NCBI RefSeq assembly: GCF_039851965.1
Contig: NZ_CP156674.1
Span: 2,542,001 to 2,606,000 of the forward strand
Length of the DNA stretch: 64,000 nucleotides
Source of the DNA: Pseudalkalibacillus hwajinpoensis
GTDB taxonomy: Bacteria > Bacillota > Bacilli > Bacillales > Guptibacillaceae
Reading direction: 5' to 3'
A model generated the notes under the pieces. It saw only the letters and a program-made list of their open reading frames with translations, ran no database searches and was not told the DNA's origin. The translations under genes were made by a program, and so were the position numbers. Shown piece after piece: positions 1 through 9,067 of the stretch (position 1 is its first letter; every line of letters starts with the position of its first letter).

Positions 1-852
1 TTAGTACACGCGCATACCTTATTTACTGATGGATGTATTGCATATAAGTTGAAAAAAAAATACGGATTAAGATATATAGTAGCAGTTAGAAACACGGACG
101 TTAATACCTTCTTTAAGTATATGGTACATATGAGAGGGCTTGGTATAAAGATATTAAAAGAAGCTGAAAAGATAATTTTTCTTTCGGAAAGTTATAAAAA
201 ATTAGTGTTAGAGAAATACGTCCCTAGAAAAATAAAAGCGGAAATTTCTTATAAATCAGAAGTTATCCCTAATGGTATAGACGAATTTTGGTTTAAGAAT
301 AAAGGTGATAATAAAGATTTAGTAAATAAATATAGCTTGAATTTAGTATATGCAGGTACTATTAATAAAAATAAAAATATAATCAATACTATTAAGTCAA
401 TAGATATATTAGAAGAGGAAGGTTACAGTGTAATTTTTACTGTAGTGGGTAGAATTGTCGATGATTCTATATATCAACAAATTCTGAGTAAACCTTATGT
501 GAAATATATAACTCAAAAAGCAAAAGAAGATCTCATAGATATCTACCGAAAGAATGATATATTTGTAATGCCATCCAAAACAGAAACTTTTGGTTTAGTG
601 TATGCTGAGGCAATGAGTCAAGGATTACCAATAGTCTATACTAAGAATCAAGGTTTTGATGGCCAGTTTAAAGAAGGTAAGGTAGGCTTCCATGTTGAAT
701 GGAATGATCCACGTGAAATTGCGGATAGAATCATTGATATATCAAGAAAATACAAAGAATTATCGATAAACTCTATTGAATTAAATGGAAAATTCAATTG
801 GATAGAAATCTCTCAAAAGTATAAAGTCTTGTATAAATTATCTGCAGAATAA
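1..852 (+). CDS. Glycosyltransferase family 4 (GT-B fold), 5' end outside window
   Basis: The reading frame is open from base 1, so the gene begins upstream of the window; 283 codons are visible. Internal TTG at 49 is a poor start because the residues before it (HAHTLFTDG at about 3-11) match the usual N-terminal half of GT4 enzymes. The C-terminal half carries the sugar-nucleotide binding region: VYAGTINKNKN near residue 117 and the KTETFGLVYAEAMSQGLPIV segment with the E-x7-E type pair. It should transfer a sugar from a nucleotide donor onto a lipid-linked glycan on the cytoplasmic face of the membrane. It is 37 bases before the next glycosyltransferase. Family is clear; donor and acceptor cannot be told. 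Confidence 0.88.
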   Translation, partial: LVHAHTLFTDGCIAYKLKKKYGLRYIVAVRNTDVNTFFKYMVHMRGLGIKILKEAEKIIFLSESYKKLVLEKYVPRKIKAEISYKSEVIPNGIDEFWFKNKGDNKDLVNKYSLNLVYAGTINKNKNIINTIKSIDILEEEGYSVIFTVVGRIVDDSIYQQILSKPYVKYITQKAKEDLIDIYRKNDIFVMPSKTETFGLVYAEAMSQGLPIVYTKNQGFDGQFKEGKVGFHVEWNDPREIADRIIDISRKYKELSINSIELNGKFNWIEISQKYKVLYKLSAE

Positions 853-889
853 TTTTATGTTAACGCTGATTTTTAAAGAGGTGAAAAAT

Positions 890-1861
890 ATGTTTTTTAG
901 TATAATAGTTCCTGTTTATAATGTAGAAACTTATTTAAGGGAATGTGTTGATAGTATACTATCGCAAAATTTTAGTGGCTATGAATTAATATTGGTAAAC
1001 GATGGTTCAACAGATAGTTCAGGAAGTATATGTGAAGAGTATGCTTCATCTTATAGTAATAAAGTAAATGTAGTCCATAAAGAAAATGGAGGACTTTCTG
1101 ATGCAAGAAATTTTGGTATTGATCGTGCGTCAGGCGAATATATAATTTTTGTTGATAGTGATGATTATATAACTGAAAACTCCTTAAATATAATTCATGA
1201 AAAATTATCTGAAACAAATAACACAGATATTCTTATTACACGTCTAATGCAAATATACCCAGATGGGTCTGAAAAATATATGGATAAGGACATGCCTACT
1301 TCCATATTAAACAATAGTAGTAAGGACGCTATTATAGAATGGAATTATAATAGTTCTCAGACAATATGGCCTGCTACACGTTATATTATCAAAAAAAGTG
1401 TTATAGAGAAAAATAATTTAGCATTTAAGAAAGGCTATCTTCATGAAGATGTAGACTGGACAATGAAATTGTTTTTATATGCTGAAAAATTCCAGTGTCT
1501 GAAACATTATTGGTATGTCCATAGAATGGAAAGAGTCGGTTCAATTACAACCAAGCCAAATGTTAAAAGGGTATTAGATGTTATAGAGTTAGTCTCACTA
1601 AATATAAATAACCCTTCATACAATTTATTAAATAACTCTTCTCAAAAAGTAATGAATAGTAGGCTTGTAACCTCTTTATATTCTTCAATTAGTAAATACA
1701 ATGTTTTCAACAAGGAAGATAAACAGAAAATTGAAGACGCTTTGAAGAAAAATTCCAATATTTTAAAATATGCCTCAAAACCTAAACACAAGTTATTATT
1801 CATGGTTACTAGGGTAATCGGAATAAAATTCGGATTAGGTTTAATTCGTTTTTTTAATTAA
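890..1861 (+). CDS. Glycosyltransferase family 2 (GT-A fold)
   Basis: A 323-residue inverting-type glycosyltransferase. The N-terminus reads SIIVPVYNVETYLRECVDS, then VNDGSTDSS, and the metal-binding DxD appears as FVDSDDYI at about residue 88. An in-frame ATG at 857 exists, but the ATG at 890 is preferred because AAAGAGGTGA lies 6 bases before it and the fold starts directly there. The C-terminal third (from about residue 190) is lysine and asparagine rich and less conserved. It is placed between two other transferases in a polysaccharide cluster, so it probably adds one sugar of the repeat unit. Substrate unknown. Confidence 0.87.
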   Translation: MFFSIIVPVYNVETYLRECVDSILSQNFSGYELILVNDGSTDSSGSICEEYASSYSNKVNVVHKENGGLSDARNFGIDRASGEYIIFVDSDDYITENSLNIIHEKLSETNNTDILITRLMQIYPDGSEKYMDKDMPTSILNNSSKDAIIEWNYNSSQTIWPATRYIIKKSVIEKNNLAFKKGYLHEDVDWTMKLFLYAEKFQCLKHYWYVHRMERVGSITTKPNVKRVLDVIELVSLNINNPSYNLLNNSSQKVMNSRLVTSLYSSISKYNVFNKEDKQKIEDALKKNSNILKYASKPKHKLLFMVTRVIGIKFGLGLIRFFN

Positions 1862-2011
1862 TTAATTTAATACCAGTAAGAGAGAAATTGATATAGCATG
1901 TATAACCTTTTTATTTAGGCTGCTCCTTATGTTTACTGTAGTATGTCTTTTTGAAACTATATGCCATGAAATTTTAAAGACAAGATAATTTGTATTTTTA
2001 GGAGTTATAGT

Positions 2012-3160
2012 ATGAATTTATTTAAAAAAATCTTTTATAAATTTCCTTTAGCAACTAGGCTGTATTTTAGAGAACATTTAGGTTATAAAGCACCCTTTAA
2101 ATTATTTCTTCTTAATAAGAAATTAAACAGGGAATATAAAAATTATAAATTTAATAAAGACAGTGGACTTGAAGTTAAAGATGGTATCGAAAAATGGTAT
2201 CAATCATTCAAGAAATTTCTGAGTGCTCAACCAAATGAAAGTGAAGTTGCATTTGAATTCTTTAAAAATAATATAAGTTTACTAAAGTCATCTGATTTAG
2301 AAACAAATAAAAAAGAGGTTACCTTATTATGTGTGGTTAAGAATGATTTGCTGAAAATAAGAAAGTTGGTAGAGCATCATAGAAAGATAGGCATCAAACA
2401 TTTCGCTATACTCGATAATGGATCAACTGATGGAACAATAGATTGGTTAAAGGTACAAGAGGATGTTGATTTATTTTGTGTTGAAGATAAATATACAACT
2501 AATAGAAGAGAAGCATGGATAAATAGACTTATTGCTTACTATGGTTTAAATAGATGGTATCTTATAGTAGATTCAGATGAATTATTCGCGTACCATAATA
2601 TGGAAAACGAGAAAATAAGTTCACTAATAAATCATTGCGAAAATAATTCCGTTAATAGGATGCGTGCAGTAATGATTGACATGTATGCAAATGATCAATT
2701 TTACTTATCATCTGATGATAAAGCTGATTATATAGACAGTTGTAGATATTTTGACTTAAACAGCTACAAGTATGAAAATCGGGATTTTATAGATCTAGTT
2801 ACTGGAGGACCTAGGGGCAGGATATTTAAACAAAATCCATGGTTAACTAAATATCCACTTTGCTACTTTGAAGAAGGCGACATTCAAGGAAAGTCGCATT
2901 TTTTGTTTCCATTTAGTAAGAATAAAAACACTAAATGTTCAGTAGTTCTTCTGCATTATAAATTCTTACCAAATGATATTGAGAAATACAGGCAAATATC
3001 ACTAGACGGTAATTATTTTAACGGTAGTGTGCAATATAAAGAGTATGTAGATTATATAGATAATTCTACCAATTTATCTTTTATAAATGAGGAAACACAG
3101 GAGTTTAATGGAACAGATTCTTTATATAAAATTCCAATTCTCGAAAAAATCAATCTTTAG
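2012..3160 (+). CDS. Glycosyltransferase, GT2/GT92-like
   Basis: 382 residues. The first 100 residues are basic and look like a lipid or membrane-associated lead. The catalytic part starts near residue 103 with VTLLCVVKNDLLKIRKLVEH, followed by ILDNGSTDGT and the DxD-type VDSDELF at about residue 190. This pattern (long-range CVVKN...E..H..G..H, D-N-x-S-x-D, D-x-D-E) is that of the Glyco_tranf_2_4/GT92-like group rather than ordinary GT2. AGGAGTT lies 8 bases before ATG 2012. A 150-base gap separates it from the previous gene and no terminator was seen there. Specific sugar unknown. Confidence 0.78.
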   Translation: MNLFKKIFYKFPLATRLYFREHLGYKAPFKLFLLNKKLNREYKNYKFNKDSGLEVKDGIEKWYQSFKKFLSAQPNESEVAFEFFKNNISLLKSSDLETNKKEVTLLCVVKNDLLKIRKLVEHHRKIGIKHFAILDNGSTDGTIDWLKVQEDVDLFCVEDKYTTNRREAWINRLIAYYGLNRWYLIVDSDELFAYHNMENEKISSLINHCENNSVNRMRAVMIDMYANDQFYLSSDDKADYIDSCRYFDLNSYKYENRDFIDLVTGGPRGRIFKQNPWLTKYPLCYFEEGDIQGKSHFLFPFSKNKNTKCSVVLLHYKFLPNDIEKYRQISLDGNYFNGSVQYKEYVDYIDNSTNLSFINEETQEFNGTDSLYKIPILEKINL

Positions 3161-3209
3161 TGTAAATTAAAATAAGAATTACACATTAAAGTAAGTTAGG
3201 AAAGTTGAT

Positions 3210-4436
3210 ATGAAAATTAGTAAAAGTAAGCTATCTAAATTCCATATTATTTACTTAGGGATATTTATTATACCTTTTCAATATCTAATGAATTATGCGA
3301 TTTTCACTTCTGTATTAATAGGCATATCTGCTTTAAGTATGGTTACTCTAATAAGAAAAGATAGTATTCTTACACTTACAAATTTCATCATCGGTTACTT
3401 GATACTAATAATTTTCGGTCTAATTAGTACATTTTATTCTGGTGATCCAACATCTTCTTATTCTATTTTAATTCAGATAATTCCATATTACTTTTATTGT
3501 TTTGTACTTTCTTGGCATATATTGAATATTCCATCTAAGTCGCTTGATAGAATCGTGATTTCCCTAATAACTTTCTTAGTTAGTACGATAATCATTTCAG
3601 TTTTAGCACTTATTAATGAATTAGAAGGATTTAATCAGTGGACAAGAATCGGCTATAAAACATTTAATGATCAGTTTACAATGTTTACGTATTATTTAAT
3701 GATTGGTCTTTCAATTTCAACTTGGCTCCTTTATAAACAAACAAGTAAATTCAAAAAAATTAGTATGTGTATCACATTAAGCTTTCTCTATATTATTAGT
3801 GTTCTGACAGCAATTCGTAAAGCGATAATAATTCCAGTTATATTCTGGGTAGTCTTTGTTTACATGGTTTCAATAAACAAAAAAAGAATAATAAGAGGAA
3901 TCGTTATATTAATAGCAGGGTTTACTCTATTTATGTTAGCCTATTCATTGTTATTAAATAATGAGTATTTTGCGTCCACAGTTGGAAGGCGAATAGAGGG
4001 GTTTATTGCTGGTTTGCAAGGTACAGGGGAAGCTGATAACTCATTTAATGTTAGACAACAATTAGTTATTAGTGCAATAGAGTGTTTTAAAACATATCCT
4101 ATAGGTGGTTATGGTTTTGGAGCTTTTAGAGATTATGCTGATAAAATGATTGGAGTCAACTTATATGCTCATAATAACTATGTAGAGTTGCTTGCTTCTT
4201 CTGGAATTATCGGTTTTAGTATTTATTATGGTTGTGTGATTTTAATATTTAACAAACTTTATACTCGCTTTAAAATTAATAAGAATCCCATATATATCCT
4301 TGGAATTGCATTTTTAATTTCATTACTTGTAAATGATTTTGCAGTAGTCAGTTATTTAAGTCTTCCATACATGGTTATGTTAACTATTCTATCTTGCTTG
4401 GGTCATTGCAGAGTGAATAATAATCAAGAGACTTAG
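3210..4436 (+). CDS. O-antigen ligase / polysaccharide polymerase family membrane protein
   Basis: 408 residues, almost entirely hydrophobic with about ten to twelve membrane segments. A larger extracytoplasmic loop lies around residues 245-320, and the sequence LYAHNNYVELLASSGIIG at about residue 313 matches the conserved Wzy_C-type motif (H-N-x-Y-x-E-x3-x-G). In this context, next to a flippase and several glycosyltransferases, it most likely polymerises lipid-linked repeat units or attaches a finished glycan outside the membrane. Polymerase versus ligase cannot be decided from sequence. AGGAAAG precedes ATG 3210. Confidence 0.82.
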   Translation: MKISKSKLSKFHIIYLGIFIIPFQYLMNYAIFTSVLIGISALSMVTLIRKDSILTLTNFIIGYLILIIFGLISTFYSGDPTSSYSILIQIIPYYFYCFVLSWHILNIPSKSLDRIVISLITFLVSTIIISVLALINELEGFNQWTRIGYKTFNDQFTMFTYYLMIGLSISTWLLYKQTSKFKKISMCITLSFLYIISVLTAIRKAIIIPVIFWVVFVYMVSINKKRIIRGIVILIAGFTLFMLAYSLLLNNEYFASTVGRRIEGFIAGLQGTGEADNSFNVRQQLVISAIECFKTYPIGGYGFGAFRDYADKMIGVNLYAHNNYVELLASSGIIGFSIYYGCVILIFNKLYTRFKINKNPIYILGIAFLISLLVNDFAVVSYLSLPYMVMLTILSCLGHCRVNNNQET

Positions 4437-4455
4437 CGGTTAAGGTGGATGTAAT

Positions 4456-5811
4456 ATGAATTTTAAAAAAATATCTATATCTAGTAGTATGAAGAATGTA
4501 GGTAAAATTTCATTTGGAACTATATTGGGCCAGTTGATTTCAATTATATCATTACCTATCTTTACTAGACTTTATGGTGTTGAGGTTATTGGATACTTTG
4601 CGTTATTTAATGCTACAGCAATTATTGTTAAATCCTTTTCCGATTTAGGATTGACTAATGCGATCATGATAGAGGAGAGTGAAGAATCAGCAGGAAAGAC
4701 TTATAAAGTTGTTTCTACAGTTAGTTTAATAATTAGCTCCATAGTAGGGGTTTGTGTATATACCTTTTCAGAAGTGTTTTTTGGTACAGTTGATATAAAT
4801 AATATTTTCGTTGCCGTTACTATAACAATTCTTATATTCACATCACAACAAATACAATTATGCTATACATGGTTAAATAGAAGGAAACAGTATGACGTTC
4901 TAATGAAAAACCCGATAATTAATAATACAATTGCTTCCGTATTAGGATTAATATTAGGTTTAATAGGTTTTTTAGAATATGGTTACTATATAAGTATTAT
5001 GGTAGGACAAATTTTTACAATAGTCCATATGAAACGATTCTTACCTAAAGGTTTTTTTTGTTTTGACACGAGACATTATCTTCAATCCTTTAAAAAACAT
5101 AAAAATTTTTTAACTTATCAAATGCCTTCCAATATTTTTTTGCAGATAAAAGGACAATTGCCTATATTATTAATAAGCATATTTTTTGGATCTAAAATAT
5201 TAGGATACTATTCTGTGTCAATGAGAGTGTTAGGTATGCCAATAACGCTATTGGCTAATTCACTCGGAAAAGTATTTTTTCAAAGGGTCTCAGAATTAAA
5301 TAGAAAAGGTGAACAAGTTGGAGAATTCACCCTCCTAAGTTTAGAGAAAGCGATGAAAATTTCTTTTATACCAATTGTCATGATGTTAAGCTTGGGTGAT
5401 TTAGTTACTGCTTTGCTCTTTGGGGAAGATTATATAGTATCTGGTAATATTTTGAGAGTAATGACATTATATGGATTTTTCTTGTTTTTATCCATGTCAG
5501 TGAATGGAGTAGCTATTGTAATAGATAAACAAAAATATCTATTAGTTTCCGGTTTTTTTCAAATTTTGGGGATTTCAAGTGGTGTTTGGCTAGGTGCAAA
5601 AATATTCAATGATATTTATTTTAGTTTATTAGGTTTAAGTATGACCTTTATTATAATTCAAATTGTTTATTTTTGTGCTATATTTAAGGTTAGCAATATT
5701 AAGATCAAACGCTATTTGTTACCACTTCTAAAAGCAATCCTGGTTATTTTCGTTATATATTTTGTAATTAGAAGTGTATTATTATTCTTAGGTATAGTAG
5801 ATACTTATTAA
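4456..5811 (+). CDS. Wzx-type oligosaccharide flippase (polysaccharide biosynthesis protein)
   Basis: 451 residues with about twelve to fourteen membrane segments, typical length for the MOP/PST superfamily. The N-terminus GTILGQLISIISLPIFTRLYG at residues 20-40 is the recognisable signature of lipid-linked oligosaccharide exporters. It starts 19 bases after the polymerase gene, behind AAGGTGG, so the two are probably co-translated. The expected job is to turn undecaprenyl-linked repeat units to the outer face of the membrane for polymerisation by the preceding protein. Confidence 0.85.
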   Translation: MNFKKISISSSMKNVGKISFGTILGQLISIISLPIFTRLYGVEVIGYFALFNATAIIVKSFSDLGLTNAIMIEESEESAGKTYKVVSTVSLIISSIVGVCVYTFSEVFFGTVDINNIFVAVTITILIFTSQQIQLCYTWLNRRKQYDVLMKNPIINNTIASVLGLILGLIGFLEYGYYISIMVGQIFTIVHMKRFLPKGFFCFDTRHYLQSFKKHKNFLTYQMPSNIFLQIKGQLPILLISIFFGSKILGYYSVSMRVLGMPITLLANSLGKVFFQRVSELNRKGEQVGEFTLLSLEKAMKISFIPIVMMLSLGDLVTALLFGEDYIVSGNILRVMTLYGFFLFLSMSVNGVAIVIDKQKYLLVSGFFQILGISSGVWLGAKIFNDIYFSLLGLSMTFIIIQIVYFCAIFKVSNIKIKRYLLPLLKAILVIFVIYFVIRSVLLFLGIVDTY

Positions 5812-5953
5812 TATTACTAACTTATAGAGTACAGTAATTAAATTAAGTCTTTGAGGTTTGATGATGAAAATTAATATTTAAATATTTTACTTATTGAATT
5901 TATGATTCAGAAGATAATTCTATTAAAAATAACACTGTGAAAGGGGAGGTATA

Positions 5954-7330
5954 ATGTATAGGATTGCAGTAGCAGGAACAGGCTATGTTGGCTTAGTAGC
6001 GGGGGTGTGTTTTGCCGAAGTAGGACATAAAGTAGTTTGTGTCGATATCGATGAAGATAAAGTAAATATAATGAAGTCAGGCGTTTCTCCAATCTATGAG
6101 GCTAATTTAGAAGAGTTAATGCAAAAGAACTATGCAGATAGAAGAATTGATTATACAACAGATTATATGACTGCCTATAAGGATGCGGACGTGATATTTG
6201 TAGGTGTAGGTACACCAGAACAACCGGATGGTTCCGCAAATTTATCTTATATAGCTACTGTTGCGCGGCAGATTGCTGAGACTATTGAAAAAGACTGTCT
6301 TGTTGTTGTAAAGTCTACTGTCCCAGTTGGAACAAATGATAAGGTTGAACAATTTATAAATGATTTTCTAGTCAACGATGTGAAAGTAGAAGTGGCGTCA
6401 AACCCAGAGTTCCTGGCGCAAGGTTCTGCAGTGCACGATACGCTTTACGCAGAAAGAATTATTATTGGTACTGAAAGTAAATGGGCTGAGGAACTTTTAA
6501 CTAATATTTATAAACCTTTTAACTTACCAATTGTTTCTGTTAATAGAAGATCTGCAGAGATGGTTAAATACGCTTCAAATGATTTTCTAGCTCTTAAAAT
6601 CTCCTATATGAATGATATTGCAAATCTTTGTGAATTAGTTGGGGCAGATGTTCAAGATGTAGCAAAAGGCATGAGCTACGATGAGCGGATTGGTAGCAAG
6701 TTCTTAAACGCAGGTATCGGATTTGGTGGTTCATGTTTCCCTAAGGATACTAAAGCTCTTGAATATCTAGCAAGACAAAACGGCTACGAGCTAAGAACCG
6801 TGAAGTCTGCTATCGATGTGAATACAGATCAGAAGACATTGCTATACAAAAAAGCTAGTAACCGATTGATTACATTTAACGGTCTTAAGGTAGCTGTACT
6901 AGGATTAACCTTTAAACCAGGAACAGATGACTTAAGAGAAGCGGCTTCACTTGAGAACGTACCTTTATTATTAGATCAAGGCGCAGATATCTATGCATTC
7001 GATCCTGTTGGTGCAGATAATTTTGCTAAGTTGTACCCAGAAGGTTCTAACAGAAAAGGTAGCATAACCTATGTTGATAGTGTAGAGGCTGCATTAGAAG
7101 ATGCAAATGTTTGCTTTGTCTTTACTGAATGGGGAGAAATTAAAGCGATGACCCCTGAATCATATAAAAGTTTAATGAGAACTCCTCTCGTATACGATGG
7201 TAGAAATCTCTATAAAGTTGATGAGATGAAAGAAGCTGGAGTTGAATACCATTCCATCGGAAGAATGCCAGTGTATAGAGAAAGTGAAAAGGAGTCGAGA
7301 AACAATGAGTTACAAGCCTCTAGATACTAA
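5954..7330 (+). CDS. ugd: UDP-glucose 6-dehydrogenase
   Basis: 458 residues. It oxidises UDP-glucose to UDP-glucuronate with two NAD+. Visible parts: the N-terminal Rossmann motif GTGYVGL (residues 8-14), the STVPVGT segment near 121, and GFGGSCFPKDTKAL near 256 with the catalytic cysteine; the C-terminal domain has LGLTFKPGTDDLREA. AAGGGGAGG lies 6 bases before ATG 5954. Codon use is less AT-biased than in the glycosyltransferases upstream. Its last 26 bases overlap the epimerase gene that follows, a coupled pair making UDP-glucuronate and UDP-galacturonate for the surface polymer. Confidence 0.95.
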   Translation: MYRIAVAGTGYVGLVAGVCFAEVGHKVVCVDIDEDKVNIMKSGVSPIYEANLEELMQKNYADRRIDYTTDYMTAYKDADVIFVGVGTPEQPDGSANLSYIATVARQIAETIEKDCLVVVKSTVPVGTNDKVEQFINDFLVNDVKVEVASNPEFLAQGSAVHDTLYAERIIIGTESKWAEELLTNIYKPFNLPIVSVNRRSAEMVKYASNDFLALKISYMNDIANLCELVGADVQDVAKGMSYDERIGSKFLNAGIGFGGSCFPKDTKALEYLARQNGYELRTVKSAIDVNTDQKTLLYKKASNRLITFNGLKVAVLGLTFKPGTDDLREAASLENVPLLLDQGADIYAFDPVGADNFAKLYPEGSNRKGSITYVDSVEAALEDANVCFVFTEWGEIKAMTPESYKSLMRTPLVYDGRNLYKVDEMKEAGVEYHSIGRMPVYRESEKESRNNELQASRY

Positions 7331-8330
7331 TAAAACATATCTTGTTACTGGAGCAGCTGGTTTTATTGGATTCTATCTATCTAAGAAACTATTAGAACAA
7401 GGGTGCAAAGTAATCGGTATCGATAACATCAACGACTACTACGATGTGAATCTAAAGTATACACGTCTTGAGGAACTGAAACCTTCTGAACATTTTACCT
7501 TTGTTGAGGGGGATATCTCTGACAAAAATGAAATTACTACTATTTTTGAAGAGTACAAGCCAAATATCGTTGTAAATCTAGCTGCTCAAGCTGGTGTACG
7601 TTATTCGATTGAGAATCCAGATGTCTATATTCAAAGCAACGTTATCGGTTTTTATAATATTCTTGAAGCATGTAGAAATCATCCTGTTGATCATCTAGTT
7701 TATGCATCTTCTAGTTCCGTTTATGGTGCAAATAAAAAAGTTCCGTTTGAAGAAACTGATTTCGTGGATAACCCGGTTTCACTATATGCATCTACGAAGA
7801 AGTCAAATGAGTTAATGGCTCATACGTACAGCCACTTGTACAATATTCCTGCGACTGGACTTCGTTTCTTCACTGTTTATGGTCCAATGGGACGTCCGGA
7901 TATGGCTTACTTTGGCTTTGCGAATAAATACTTTGCTGGTGAACCAATTAAAGTGTTTAACAATGGCGATTTTGAGAATGATCTCTATCGTGATTTTACG
8001 TTTATCGATGATATTGTTATCGGTATTGAGAGACTACTTAACAATTTTCCAACCGAAAATGTGCCACACAAGGTTTATAACATCGGCAATAACAGTCCAG
8101 AGAAGTTGATGGTATTTATTGAAACCTTGGAGAAGTGTTTGAGTAAGGCAACTGGTAAAGAAGTTGAGTTTAAGAAGGATTTTGAACCTATTAAGCCAGG
8201 AGATGTTCCTGCTACTTATGCTTCTACAGATGCATTGCAGAAAGCAGTAGGATTTAAGCCTGAAACTTCAATTGAAGAAGGTTTGCAGCAGTTTGCTGAT
8301 TGGTATGTGAATTATTATAAGATGAAGTAA
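7305..8330 (+). CDS. UDP-glucuronate 4-epimerase (NAD-dependent epimerase/dehydratase)
   Basis: 341 residues from ATG 7305. An upstream in-frame start at 7242 lies inside ugd and is unlikely, since AAAAGGAG precedes 7305 by 9 bases and the fold starts there. Extended SDR features: GAAGFIGFYLSKKL near residue 15, ASSSSVYGANKKVPF near 130 and the YASTKKSNE catalytic YxxxK. The GPMGRPDMAYF segment is typical of the enzymes that convert UDP-glucuronate to UDP-galacturonate. The neighbour ugd supplies the substrate. No clear terminator follows; a weak GAAAAA/TTTTTC stem at 8341-8358 is the only candidate. Confidence 0.88.
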   Translation: MSYKPLDTNKTYLVTGAAGFIGFYLSKKLLEQGCKVIGIDNINDYYDVNLKYTRLEELKPSEHFTFVEGDISDKNEITTIFEEYKPNIVVNLAAQAGVRYSIENPDVYIQSNVIGFYNILEACRNHPVDHLVYASSSSVYGANKKVPFEETDFVDNPVSLYASTKKSNELMAHTYSHLYNIPATGLRFFTVYGPMGRPDMAYFGFANKYFAGEPIKVFNNGDFENDLYRDFTFIDDIVIGIERLLNNFPTENVPHKVYNIGNNSPEKLMVFIETLEKCLSKATGKEVEFKKDFEPIKPGDVPATYASTDALQKAVGFKPETSIEEGLQQFADWYVNYYKMK

Positions 8331-8478
8331 TCGACCAGTGAAAAACTAGTCTTTTTCCCTCCGTTTTGTTAGCTAACTGTAAATGGTGTCTGGTTTCCAT
8401 GTTTATACAAGAATATAGTTCAGACGGTTAAATGAGGCCATTATTAATCTAATTCAGTTAGCTGAATTAATCTAAGGA

Positions 8479-8786
8479 ATGCATTTAGAAATGGATATAA
8501 AAGTAATGAAAGAGTGTTATGGATATTTATTTGAGATTGAAAATCTACTGAGATTTTTGTAGAAAGTAATATGGTGAAACAGTATGGGGTGAATTGGGAA
8601 ATTATTGCTTTTAAGGTTAACAAAAATAATTTAACAAGAAAAGAATTTAAGAGTCTTTATTTTCATGAATTAATCTCCTATATATTGTGTTTTGAATTTT
8701 TGGAAATACAACTCCAAGACAAATACATTAAAAGCCTTTTGAACCTAAACGATATCAGAAATAAAATTGCCCATGTTATTACTTAA
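8479..8786 (+). pseudogene. Frameshifted HEPN-domain (Swt1-like) protein
   Basis: Two overlapping frames together read as one protein. ATG 8479 gives MHLEMDIKVMKECYGYLFE and ends at TAG 8560; the next frame carries on as FVESNMVKQYGVNWEIIAF up to TAA 8784-8786. The junction is in the T run 8554-8558, one base short of an intact frame. The joined protein ends in LNDIRNKIAH, close to the R-N-x-x-A-H type HEPN motif, and the start resembles Swt1-type HEPN domains that often occur in abortive infection or toxin genes. About 100 residues if repaired. Function is inferred from motif resemblance only. Confidence 0.5.
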
Positions 8787-8865
8787 ATGACTGTGAAGTG
8801 AAAAAATTATATAGTTTACACTTTGAGTTAACTCGTGAATATATCTTTTATTAATAGTGATCCTA

Positions 8866-8965
8866 GTGATTCGCGGGGAAGGTTCGGTGAATATTGCCAT
8901 TGATTATACCCAGTGTTGACATATTTTTGTTCCATCTTTGCCATCGTAAAGACTAACTTCCTATA
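8866..8965. repeat. Degenerate REP-like repeat plus 45-base conserved flank
   Basis: The segment 8866-8892 is a worn copy of the dispersed REP-like palindrome (GTGATTCGCGGGGAAGG core). The sequence just after it, 8911-8957, resembles 14880-14925, which also follows a REP copy (shared blocks ACCCAG, TTG, ATATT, TCCA, CTTTG). Read on the minus strand both flanks open as MxKx(E/D)Q-type peptides, so they may be remnants of one short coding or mobile unit. Confidence 0.4.
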
Positions 8966-9046
8966 TAATAGACTCGCACTACACAGTGCAAGTTAATGGG
9001 TCTTTCTTTTGTAGGCGCATCAGGGTGAGGAAAGCGAGAAGTCCTG

Positions 9047-9067
9047 TTGTAAACGCTAAACTAGAGT
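9047..9067. repeat. Short direct repeat, copy 1
   Basis: The sequence TTGTAAACGCTAAACTAGAG(T) recurs exactly at 11063-11083. Copy 1 was the target of the ISL3 element: the IS starts at 9068 and the last eight bases of this repeat (ACTAGAGT) are repeated at 10795-10802. It may be an end of an older element. Confidence 0.7.

Noticed and set aside
8571..8786. Separate 71-residue gene starting at ATG 8571
   Set aside because: The preceding frame joins it into one HEPN-like protein and the ATG has no ribosome binding site.
8917..8966. Promoter from TTGACA (8917) to TATAAT-like (8961)
   Set aside because: The spacing of about 40 bases is far too long.
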